From the NCBI GenBank assembly GCA_003695505.1, contig RFIY01000096.1, forward strand, positions 1 to 6,588: DNA of 6,588 nucleotides, given 5' to 3'. The notes under the pieces were generated by a model. It ran no database searches. It had not been told where the DNA came from and saw only the letters and a program-made list of their open reading frames with translations. Of the stretch, positions 1 to 6,196 are shown piece by piece. The position numbers and the translations under genes are program-made. Each line of letters opens with the position of its first letter. Positions within the stretch are counted from its first letter, which is position 1. The DNA comes from Candidatus Dadabacteria bacterium (lineage in GTDB: Bacteria; J088).

Positions 1-596
1 ATGATGGTCAGCCAGGCGCCGATCAGTGCACCTGCGGTTGCGGTAGCCCAGATGCCGTGTGATGCCGCAACGGCGTCGTAAGCCTTGCCATTGCGCCGGC
101 TCAGCAGTTCGTTGCGTTTCTGGCTGGTCAGCCAGCCCCAGACCGGCGTCAGCCCCATGCCAATGCCGTGAACCCAGGCCAGGCGACGGTGCCTTGCAAT
201 GGAGTCGTCGTCGGTTGCTGCGTCGTCCGCAAGTTTTGGTGCAAAAATCGCCAGCGATGCGCCGGTCCAGTAGCTGCCCCAGCTTGCCAGACCAAGACCC
301 AGATGCGCCTGCCGCAGATTGTCCCAGCGCGCGGTAAGCCCCTGCCGTTTGTACACCCCAAAGGTTGCCCAGCCGAGCGCCGCCTGCGCGGTGACCAGTG
401 CCAGTGTGTTGTAGCCGATGATCTGGTGCGCCTGTAGCAGGCGGTGCCGCCGTTCGAGGCGGGCCATTTCCGGCGACGGTTCACTGGCAGCCGGAACCAG
501 AAATGGATCGATCTCGTCGCTGGCGTGCGCCGGATGGGCGAAAGGTATACCACCCAGCAGCAACGCGGCCACAATGGCGTTGAAACGGATTGTCAC
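1..596 (-). CDS. Predicted four-helix membrane protein, cytochrome b561-like (3' end cut by window edge)
   Basis: The frame is open from a GTG at 596-594 to the left edge: 198 full codons and no stop. The start is fixed by an AGAGGAG ribosome binding site five bases upstream. A Sec signal peptide (about residues 1-25, ending AHA before Ser26) is followed by a short acidic linker. Four hydrophobic segments lie at about 57-79, 98-119, 141-158 and 176-198. Each begins with or near a histidine: His57 (AHQIIGY), His98 (AHLGLG), His143 (VHGIGMG) and His180 (SHGIWAT). In antiparallel helices this puts His57 and His143 on one membrane face and His98 and His180 on the other, which is the cytochrome b561 dihaem arrangement. 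Haem binding and electron transfer are inference; I do not recognise the exact family. An acidic loop (DDAATDDDS, 124-132) separates segments two and three. The gene is transcribed away from the efflux operon and looks independent of it. Confidence 0.8.
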   Translation of the reverse strand, partial: MTIRFNAIVAALLLGGIPFAHPAHASDEIDPFLVPAASEPSPEMARLERRHRLLQAHQIIGYNTLALVTAQAALGWATFGVYKRQGLTARWDNLRQAHLGLGLASWGSYWTGASLAIFAPKLADDAATDDDSIARHRRLAWVHGIGMGLTPVWGWLTSQKRNELLSRRNGKAYDAVAASHGIWATATAGALIGAWLTI

Positions 597-601
597 GTCG
601 G

Positions 602-608
602 CTCCTCT
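602..608 (-). promoter_or_regulatory. Ribosome binding site fixing the GTG start of the leftward gene
   Basis: The minus strand reads AGAGGAG, then five bases (CCGAC), then GTG. No in-frame ATG precedes it at a sensible distance, and the signal peptide begins directly at this GTG, so the site decides the start. Confidence 0.75.
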
Positions 609-623
609 GTGTCCACAGGCATC

Positions 624-629
624 ATTGTA
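624..629 (-). promoter_or_regulatory. Candidate -10 box for the leftward b561-like gene
   Basis: The minus strand reads TACAAT, five of six matches to the sigma-70 -10 consensus. Transcription would start near 616-618, giving a leader of about 20 nt that just holds the AGAGGAG site. I see no good -35 hexamer 16-18 bases further upstream, so the promoter may be weak or need an activator. Confidence 0.35.
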
Positions 630-682
630 GCGAGAATGTGGTCGGTGGTGCCGCATCCCATGCTGACGCGCTGCGTCGGGCG

Positions 683-716
683 ACTTGCGCCAGGCTGAAA
701 GCAAGTATATACTTAC
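683..716. promoter_or_regulatory. Probable TetR operator: perfect palindrome plus a third half-site
   Basis: Bases 703-714 (AAGTATATACTT) are a perfect 12-bp palindrome. The half-site GCAAGT at 701-706 pairs with ACTTAC at 711-716 (one mismatch) and with a perfect inverted copy ACTTGC at 683-688. Three related half-sites therefore cover both the -35 and -10 boxes and end five bases before the regulator's start codon. TetR-family repressors of efflux genes commonly bind palindromes placed like this and repress themselves. Binding here is inferred from position and symmetry. Confidence 0.6.
685..713 (+). promoter_or_regulatory. Candidate sigma-70 promoter of the tetR-OMF-RND operon
   Basis: TTGCGC (685-690) and TATACT (708-713) are separated by 17 bases. 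The -10 matches five of six consensus bases, the -35 three of six. Transcription would be expected to start about seven bases after the -10, at or within a base or two of the ATG at 721. The -10 lies inside the palindrome at 703-714, so a bound repressor would block this promoter. Confidence 0.5.
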
Positions 717-720
717 ATGC

Positions 721-1326
721 ATGCTGAAGGGTGATTCAGAAAAAGATCATCGTCCGGCGCGCGACCGGATCATCGAGGCCGCCTTCCAGCTCTTTACCGA
801 AAAGGGCATCGAGGCGACGACGACGCGCGAGATCGCGGCGCATGCGGGTGTCAATGAGGTGACCCTGTTCCGCCATTTCGGCAACAAGGACGGCATCGTG
901 CGGGCTGCGGTCGAGCACTCGATTCCGCACGAGACGCTTCCGGTCTTCGACCAGCTCGAACTGAGCGGGCAGCTCGAACACGATTTGCGGCTGCTGACGC
1001 AAACGATCGTCGACAACCATGAGCGTCGGCAGGATTTCTTTCGATTCGTTTTCGCGAACATCGTGCAGCACCCCGAGCACCGTGATTTTTTCGCGGACAT
1101 GCATGAACCTCTGCTCGAATGGATGACGCGCTTTTTCACCCCGCATTGCGAACGAACCGATCTGGATCCCGAAGTCGTGGCGATCGAATTCATTGCACCA
1201 ATCGTGATGCGCTCAATCCGCAAGTTTTTCCTCGATCAGGTGTTGATCGATGATGCGACGTTTATCGATTATCATGCGCGCCTCCTGGCTGCAGCGCTGA
1301 ACCAACTTCAGGAGCCGACCAGATGA
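721..1326 (+). CDS. TetR/AcrR-family transcriptional regulator
   Basis: A 201-residue protein, a typical TetR-family length. The N-terminal DNA-binding domain spans about residues 12-60. Its helix-turn-helix runs from about Thr33 to Phe53 and contains TTREIAAHAGVNEVTLFRHF, followed by the conserved GNKDGIV that leads into helix 4. The remaining 140 residues are helical and variable, as expected of the ligand-binding and dimerisation domain; its inducer cannot be read from sequence. I chose ATG 721. The frame extends up to a TTG at 685, but that codon lies inside the promoter and operator and has no ribosome binding site. ATG 721 has none either, and it sits almost at the predicted transcription start, so the message may be leaderless. 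The stop codon overlaps the next gene's start as ATGA. The protein most likely represses its own operon. Confidence 0.93.
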   Translation: MLKGDSEKDHRPARDRIIEAAFQLFTEKGIEATTTREIAAHAGVNEVTLFRHFGNKDGIVRAAVEHSIPHETLPVFDQLELSGQLEHDLRLLTQTIVDNHERRQDFFRFVFANIVQHPEHRDFFADMHEPLLEWMTRFFTPHCERTDLDPEVVAIEFIAPIVMRSIRKFFLDQVLIDDATFIDYHARLLAAALNQLQEPTR

Positions 1327-2876
1327 ATATGCGAAAATCCGTTCTCGTTGCATCTCTGTGCGCCTTCGCGCCGCTCCCTTCCTGGGCGCAGTCGGGCGAC
1401 TTTGCTGCGGATCACACCGCTCTGCGCGAAGCGCTGCGTCCGTATCAGGTCAGCCTGACCGAAGCGCTGGCCGCGGCGCGCAGCAATGCCTTCGAGCTGG
1501 ACGAAGCGGATACGCAGTTGCGCCAGGCCGAAGCTCAGCGCGATGCGGTCGATGGCCTGTTCGATCCGTCGCTCTACGGGAAGACGCTGTGGCGGCAGGA
1601 TCGGTCGGAGACGGAATCCGCGTTTGCCGGTCGACGCCGGGACGCCTTTCAGTTTGAACTCGGCACGCGCAAGATCTTCCCCACGGCGACGGCGATCGAG
1701 GCGAAACTCGTCCACGACCGCTCGTTCGTCGACTATCCTCCGCCGGTATCCGGTTCGTTCGATGTCTCGACATTCCAGACGGCCAATCCGGCCTATACGA
1801 CCGAGCTTCAGGTGTCGCTGCGTCAGCCGCTCTGGCGCAACTGGCTTGGGCGTGAGTTTGACCTGCAGCGCGAACTGGCATCGGCGGGTATCCTTCCTGC
1901 GAAAATCCAGACCGACCTTGCACGGCAACTGGCCCAGGCGCGGACCGAGCAGGCCTACTGGGACCTCGCCGAGCTGGAGGCGCGGCAGGCGCTGATCAAG
2001 GAGCTCATCGCGAAGAGTCGGCGTTTTGCCGACCTGATGAAGGAACGCGTGCGCTACGGTCGCGCCGACCACGTCGATGTCGCCGACGCGGACGCGAATG
2101 TCGTCCGGCAGGAGGGGGCGCTCGTCGATCTCGTGTTTACCGCACAGTATGTGCGGCGGTTGTTGCGCTTTTCGATGAACCCACGACAAGGGCTGCCTGA
2201 GCAGATCGATGGTCCGGCCAAGGTTATTCTTGCGGACGATGCACTCTACCATCAGCCTTTGCCGCTGCCGGTTTCAGGGGCCGAGGAAGCGTATGCCTAT
2301 GCGATTTCCCATCGCGTCGATCTGCGTTTGCTCGACGCACAGCGTGAACCGCTCGTCGCGCAGCTCGATCTGATCCAGGAACAGAATCGCCCCGATCTCG
2401 GTCTGTTCGCGACGCTGGGCACAAATGGCCTTGAGACGACATTCGGCAAATCACTGATCGACCCGATTAACGACGGCCGACATCTGACGTATACGATCGG
2501 ACTCGATGCGAATATCGTCTTTCGGCAGCGCCAGCGCAAGGCGCAGGAGCAGGAGATCGCCGCAAAGCTGGCGGCCCTCGATGTGCAGCGCCAGAAGATT
2601 CTCTCCGATATTCGTCAGCAAATCGAGTACGCATGGGCGGCGTTCGCGGCGGCTCGTCAGAAGGAGGCGCACGCGCATCGGGCGATCGAGACGCTCAGGG
2701 CCAAGCGCGAAGCCGAGTACAGAAAGTTTCTGCAGGCGCGCAGCGAAGAGATTGTCGTACTCAGCTACGACATGGAAGTGCTGTCGGCCACAGGGGATCT
2801 GATCGCCGCCGCGAAACTCGCGCGGGATGGCGAGGTGCGCCTGCGCACGGCTCTGCACGGCTATCCGACCGAATAG
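1323..2876 (+). CDS. TolC-family outer-membrane factor of an efflux system
   Basis: A 517-residue protein expected to form the trimeric outer-membrane channel and periplasmic tunnel that discharges the pump's substrates. A Sec signal peptide (residues 1-22, cleavage after SWA) carries no lipobox at Cys13, so the protein is TolC-like rather than a lipoprotein of the OprM/NodT type. The family's internal duplication is visible. The first half starts at VSLTEALAAARSNAF (43-57), with beta-strand-like stretches at about 82-91 and 160-171 and a long coiled coil at about 178-285. The second half starts at AEEAYAYAISHR (320-331), with strands at about 357-367 and 388-400 and a coiled coil at about 401-510. 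It is somewhat longer than the usual 420-500 residues, mostly from the insert between the first two strands. The start is supported by CAGGAG (1309-1314) eight bases upstream. It overlaps the regulator gene by four bases, so translation of the two is probably coupled. Confidence 0.92.
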   Translation: MNMRKSVLVASLCAFAPLPSWAQSGDFAADHTALREALRPYQVSLTEALAAARSNAFELDEADTQLRQAEAQRDAVDGLFDPSLYGKTLWRQDRSETESAFAGRRRDAFQFELGTRKIFPTATAIEAKLVHDRSFVDYPPPVSGSFDVSTFQTANPAYTTELQVSLRQPLWRNWLGREFDLQRELASAGILPAKIQTDLARQLAQARTEQAYWDLAELEARQALIKELIAKSRRFADLMKERVRYGRADHVDVADADANVVRQEGALVDLVFTAQYVRRLLRFSMNPRQGLPEQIDGPAKVILADDALYHQPLPLPVSGAEEAYAYAISHRVDLRLLDAQREPLVAQLDLIQEQNRPDLGLFATLGTNGLETTFGKSLIDPINDGRHLTYTIGLDANIVFRQRQRKAQEQEIAAKLAALDVQRQKILSDIRQQIEYAWAAFAAARQKEAHAHRAIETLRAKREAEYRKFLQARSEEIVVLSYDMEVLSATGDLIAAAKLARDGEVRLRTALHGYPTE

Positions 2877-2894
2877 GCGCCCGATTGCGCACCA

Positions 2895-2913
2895 GTCCGA
2901 GGCCTTTTCGGAT
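2895..2913 (+). other. Small hairpin between the channel and pump genes
   Basis: TCCGA (2896-2900) pairs with TCGGA (2908-2912) around a seven-base loop, with a possible extra G-U pair outside. It lies in the 55-nt gap between the channel stop codon and the pump's ribosome binding site. It could tune relative expression or mRNA stability, but a stem this short can arise by chance. Confidence 0.25.
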
Positions 2914-2917
2914 CATC

Positions 2918-2923
2918 CTGGAG
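2918..2923 (+). promoter_or_regulatory. Ribosome binding site fixing the pump start
   Basis: CTGGAG lies eight bases before ATG 2932. The same frame is open back to an ATG at 2827 inside the channel gene, but the 35 extra residues there are polar and unlike an RND N-terminus. This site and the MKLVRFALKN start mark 2932 as the true beginning. Confidence 0.7.
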
Positions 2924-2931
2924 ATACCGCT

Positions 2932-5900
2932 ATGAAACTTGTCCGTTTCGCACTCAAGAACAGTCTGTTGATGAATCTGCTGATGCTGATGTTTCTTGTC
3001 CTCGGCGTCATGCAGACGATGTCGATTCGGCGGGAAGCCTTCCCGCACGTCGACTTCGACATCGTGCTCGTTCAGACCTGGTATCCCGGAGCCAGTCCGC
3101 GCGAGGTCGAGCAATACGTCACCGACGTGCTCGAAGAAGAGATCGAAACCGTCGATGGCATCGACGAGTTCAATTCGGTCAGCATTGAAGGATTCAGCCT
3201 GATCACGATCAAGCTGAACCCTGACCGTCGGGAAGCGGACAAGGACAAGACGGTCACCGACATCCAGCGCGCGGTCGATCGCGCGCGGGGGCTCCCCGAC
3301 GATCTGCCCGATCCGCCACTCGTGCAGACGATCGAGAGCGAGAACTTTCCGGCGCTCGACATCGCAATCAACGGAGACGTGCCGTATGGCAAGCTCTACG
3401 AGCAGGCGGATATCCTCAAGGATCGACTTGAACAGCTTCCCGACGTCTCGAAGGTCGAATGGCGGGCGAAGCGCGAACGGGAGTACTGGGTCGAAATCGA
3501 TCCCGATCGCCTGGAACGTTGGAATCTGGGCCTGTTGCAGGTCATCGGCGCACTTGCGGAGCGCAACATCAATCTGCCGGGCGGCGCGATCCGCACGCCA
3601 TCAGGAGAAGTCCTCGTCCGTACGATTGGCGAGACGAAGACCCCCGCCGATCTGCTGAACGTCGTCCTGCGGGTGAACGACGCCGGACAGACCGTACGTC
3701 TGCGTGACGTCGGTACGGTACACGCCACATTCGAAGAGCCCTCGCGCATCAACCGTGCGAACGGCCATCCGGCGATCGTGCTGAGCGTCGTGATCGATTC
3801 CGAGCGCGGTGACATCATCCGTATGGTCGATCAGGCCAAGGCGCTCGTCGACGATTACCTCGAGCACAATGGTGATGGCGAGGTGCGTGCCGCCTACGTC
3901 AACGACATGAGCTTTTTCGTGCGAAACCGGCTTGGCGTGCTCGTCAACAACGGCATCGCGGGCATCATCCTCGTTGCACTTTGCCTGGTGCTCTTCCTGT
4001 CGCGCGGTATCGCGCTTGTCACGGTGGCGGGTCTGCCGGTAGCCTTCCTGGGTACGATTGTCCTGATGGGCTGGGCCGGACTGACGATCAACCTGTTGAC
4101 GATGTTCGCGCTGATCATCGTGCTCGGGATGATCGTTGACGATGCGATCATCGTCGGCGAAAACATCTGGCACCACTACGAAAACGGCGCCGATCCGGAG
4201 GCCGCCGCAGAAAAAGGCGCTGCCGAGGTACTGGCGCCTGTGGCGTCGACAATCCTGACGACGATTGCCGCGTTTTCACCGATGTTGTTCGTCTCCGGCA
4301 TCTTCGGCAAGTTTCTTTTTGCGATGCCAGTCGTCGTGATGCTGACACTGACGATGAGCTGGATCGAGGCAATGTTCATTCTGCCGTCACATGCACTCGA
4401 TGTGCTCAAGTTCATGCACTGGCGCGAGAAACGCAAGGGCATCGAGATCAAAGAGGGGCAGAAACGAGAAGGCCGTCACCGCATCCTCGAGCCGATCCTG
4501 AACCTTTATGAGCGTGTGCTGTCCGCGGTGTTGCGCTGGCGCTACCTGTTTACCGCAGCCATGGTGGCGCTGCTGATGTTTTCGTTCTGGTTTGCACGCA
4601 ACCACATGCGCGTGATCCTTTTTCCGGGTTCCGCCGTTGAAGTCTTTTTCGTGCGTGCGACGCTGCCGCAGGGGACGCCGATCGAGCAGACGGAACAGGC
4701 CTTTCGCCCCATCGAGCAGCTCGTGGCGACACTGCCGCCTGAAGAACTCAAGGACGTGCTGACCAACATCGGTATCCAGCAGAACGATCCGAACAATGAT
4801 CCGTTCACAAAGCGCGGCAGCCACCTTGGGCAGGTGCTGGCCTTCCTGACACCAGAAAACCAACGAACGCGTACCGCCGACGAGATTATCGAGTCACTGC
4901 GTCCGCGCATGGAAGAAATCGCCCGCGAGCAGGGCTATGTGTCCTGGAGCTTCGACCGGATGCGACCCGGCCCACCTGTCGGCAAGCCGGTTGCGATCCG
5001 GGTGCAGGGTGATGACCTGGATCAGCTCAACCGCATCGCGCATGACGTCCTCGACCACCTCAACCAGATCCCGGGCGTCATGGATGCCGAAGTCGATTTC
5101 ACGCCGGGCAAGGACGAGGTTCGTGTATTCGTCGACGACCGACGTGCGCGGCAGGCGCTCTTGAGTGTCGACACGGTCTCGAAGCACATTCTTGCGTCGT
5201 TCGAAGGGCAGATCGCGTCCTACGTCCGTGCCGAGGGCGAACGCATTCCGATCCGCGTTCGGCTCAACAAGGACGCGCGCGAGAATCTGGATCGCCTTGC
5301 GGATCTGCAACTGTTGAATCAACGGGGCGTCCTCGTTCCGTTGCGTGAAGTCGCCCGATTCGAGCGCGCTCCGGGTCTGCTCCAGATCACGAGACGCAAT
5401 GGTATTCGTGTCGTATCCGTCACCGCCAACATCGATGAGCGGATGACATCGAGCGCGGAAGTCAACCAGACCCTTCTGCCTTATCTGAAAAAGGTTGAGG
5501 CCGACAACCCCGGCGTATTTCTGGTGGCGGGCGGCGAGTACGAAGACACCCAGGAAAGTCTGGACAGCCTCGCGCAGTCGTTCGTGATCGCGATCGGGTC
5601 GATCTTTCTGATCCTCGCGACCCAGTTCAGCAGCCTGACGCAACCATTTGTGGTGATGACCGCAATTCCGTTCGGCCTGATTGGTGTGATCTGGGCGTTC
5701 TGGCTGATGGGGATGCCGCTCAGCTTCATGGGCATGATCGGCACGATTGGACTCAGCGGCGTCGTCGTCAACGACGCGATCGTACTGGTCAGTTTCCTCA
5801 ATGATCTGCGGCGCGAGGGCGTGGGTGCATTCGAAGCCGCCGTCGCGGCAGGGCGTCGCCGTTTCCGGGCGGTCTGGCTGACGACGTTGACGACCGTTGC

Positions 5901-6108
5901 CGGCGTACTGCCGCTCGTCTATGGCATCGGCGGGCTCGACAAATTCCTGCAGCCGGCGGCCGCGGCGCTTGGTTACGGCCTGCTGTTCGGCACCGTTCTG
6001 ACGCTGCTGTTCATTCCGGCGCTCTACCTGATTCGCATCGACATCGGCCGCGTGCTGCGGTGGATTTTCCGCATCGGCGACAAGGGGGACTTCGGGACGG
6101 CGCCGTAG
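2932..6108 (+). CDS. RND-superfamily efflux permease (AcrB/HAE1-like)
   Basis: A 1058-residue inner-membrane proton-driven exporter, close to AcrB's 1049. The fold's full duplicated layout is present: TM1 (about 10-30), first periplasmic porter/docking region (31-330), TM2-TM6 (about 331-485), a basic cytoplasmic loop (about 495-520), TM7 (about 538-555), second periplasmic region (556-870) and TM8-TM12 (about 875-1035). Family signatures include REAFPHVDFD and PGASPREVE near the N-terminus. Of the AcrB proton-relay residues, the TM4 pair Asp403-Asp404 (GMIVDDAIIVGEN) corresponds to Asp407-Asp408, and Arg977 and Thr984 correspond to Arg971 and Thr978. Lys940 is replaced: the motif reads VVNDAIVLVSF, placing Asn947-Asp948 at Lys940-Asn941. 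Substrates cannot be inferred; multidrug, solvent or lipid-like compounds are all possible. The gene follows the channel gene in one operon, and no adaptor gene is present beside it. A transport role is near certain, the substrate unknown. Confidence 0.95.
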   Translation: MKLVRFALKNSLLMNLLMLMFLVLGVMQTMSIRREAFPHVDFDIVLVQTWYPGASPREVEQYVTDVLEEEIETVDGIDEFNSVSIEGFSLITIKLNPDRREADKDKTVTDIQRAVDRARGLPDDLPDPPLVQTIESENFPALDIAINGDVPYGKLYEQADILKDRLEQLPDVSKVEWRAKREREYWVEIDPDRLERWNLGLLQVIGALAERNINLPGGAIRTPSGEVLVRTIGETKTPADLLNVVLRVNDAGQTVRLRDVGTVHATFEEPSRINRANGHPAIVLSVVIDSERGDIIRMVDQAKALVDDYLEHNGDGEVRAAYVNDMSFFVRNRLGVLVNNGIAGIILVALCLVLFLSRGIALVTVAGLPVAFLGTIVLMGWAGLTINLLTMFALIIVLGMIVDDAIIVGENIWHHYENGADPEAAAEKGAAEVLAPVASTILTTIAAFSPMLFVSGIFGKFLFAMPVVVMLTLTMSWIEAMFILPSHALDVLKFMHWREKRKGIEIKEGQKREGRHRILEPILNLYERVLSAVLRWRYLFTAAMVALLMFSFWFARNHMRVILFPGSAVEVFFVRATLPQGTPIEQTEQAFRPIEQLVATLPPEELKDVLTNIGIQQNDPNNDPFTKRGSHLGQVLAFLTPENQRTRTADEIIESLRPRMEEIAREQGYVSWSFDRMRPGPPVGKPVAIRVQGDDLDQLNRIAHDVLDHLNQIPGVMDAEVDFTPGKDEVRVFVDDRRARQALLSVDTVSKHILASFEGQIASYVRAEGERIPIRVRLNKDARENLDRLADLQLLNQRGVLVPLREVARFERAPGLLQITRRNGIRVVSVTANIDERMTSSAEVNQTLLPYLKKVEADNPGVFLVAGGEYEDTQESLDSLAQSFVIAIGSIFLILATQFSSLTQPFVVMTAIPFGLIGVIWAFWLMGMPLSFMGMIGTIGLSGVVVNDAIVLVSFLNDLRREGVGAFEAAVAAGRRRFRAVWLTTLTTVAGVLPLVYGIGGLDKFLQPAAAALGYGLLFGTVLTLLFIPALYLIRIDIGRVLRWIFRIGDKGDFGTAP

Positions 6109-6119
6109 GCGCCGTCCCG
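6093..6119 (+). terminator. GC-rich hairpin at the end of the efflux operon
   Basis: CGGGACGGCGCC (6093-6104) and GGCGCCGTCCCG (6108-6119) form a perfect 12-bp stem around a three-base loop (GTA, 6105-6107). The pump's TAG stop codon spans the loop and the first base of the right arm, so the last codons form the left arm. No U-run follows (the next bases are tgcccggg), so it is not a canonical intrinsic terminator. It could still stop transcription or protect the mRNA 3' end. The only gap left before the next gene is 77 bases. Confidence 0.55.
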
Positions 6120-6130
6120 TGCCCGGGTCC

Positions 6131-6164
6131 TGGCCCCCGATTTGACAGCCCCATGTAATCTGTC
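6131..6164 (+). promoter_or_regulatory. Possible promoter region for the ADP-ribosylglycohydrolase gene
   Basis: The gap contains a perfect TTGACA (6142-6147), but the sequence 16-18 bases downstream is GC-rich and unlike a -10. A TGTAAT (6154-6159) resembles a -10 but has only a poor -35 (TGGCCC, 6131-6136) at 17 bases. GACAG (6144-6148) and CTGTC (6160-6164) form a short inverted repeat that might be an operator. Some promoter is expected here because of the preceding hairpin; the exact elements are uncertain. Confidence 0.25.
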
Positions 6165-6182
6165 GGCGGACAACCAGACGAC

Positions 6183-6190
6183 AGAGGAGG
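6183..6190 (+). promoter_or_regulatory. Strong ribosome binding site of the ADP-ribosylglycohydrolase gene
   Basis: AGAGGAGG lies six bases before ATG 6197, a near-perfect match to the anti-Shine-Dalgarno. It fixes the start exactly where the family's N-terminal motif begins. Confidence 0.8.
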
Positions 6191-6196
6191 TCGCCG

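Noticed and set aside
149-574. A 141-codon minus-strand frame starting at an ATG within the b561-like gene
   Set aside because: It is a different frame of the same strand and gives a Trp/Arg/Pro-rich product. The GTG-started frame has a signal peptide, ribosome binding site and regular membrane segments.
594-625. A ten-codon upstream frame on the minus strand (MMPVDTEEPT) whose TGA overlaps the GTG start
   Set aside because: Its start codons overlap or abut the candidate -10 box and lie upstream of the expected transcription start, so it would probably not be transcribed. There is also no ribosome binding site for it.
1323-1388. Possible lipoprotein signal at Cys13 of the channel protein
   Set aside because: The residues before the cysteine are Ala-Ser-Leu; Leu at -1 does not fit a lipobox. 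Cleavage after SWA at residue 22 is more convincing.
1308-2252. A 314-codon minus-strand frame opposite the channel gene
   Set aside because: Its translation is rich in Arg, Leu and Gly with no motif, and the opposite strand encodes a well-formed TolC-family protein.
2827-2931. A 35-residue N-terminal extension of the pump beginning at ATG 2827
   Set aside because: It lies inside the end of the channel gene, lacks a ribosome binding site and is unlike RND N-termini. ATG 2932 has CTGGAG at the right distance.
6131-6145. Sigma-54 promoter (TGGC...TTGA)
   Set aside because: The -12 element lacks the required GC dinucleotide, and nothing else points to sigma-54 control.
6142-6170. Canonical sigma-70 promoter starting at the perfect TTGACA
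   Set aside because: No acceptable -10 hexamer lies 16-18 bases downstream (the bases are GGCGGA-like), so I list the region only as a weak candidate.
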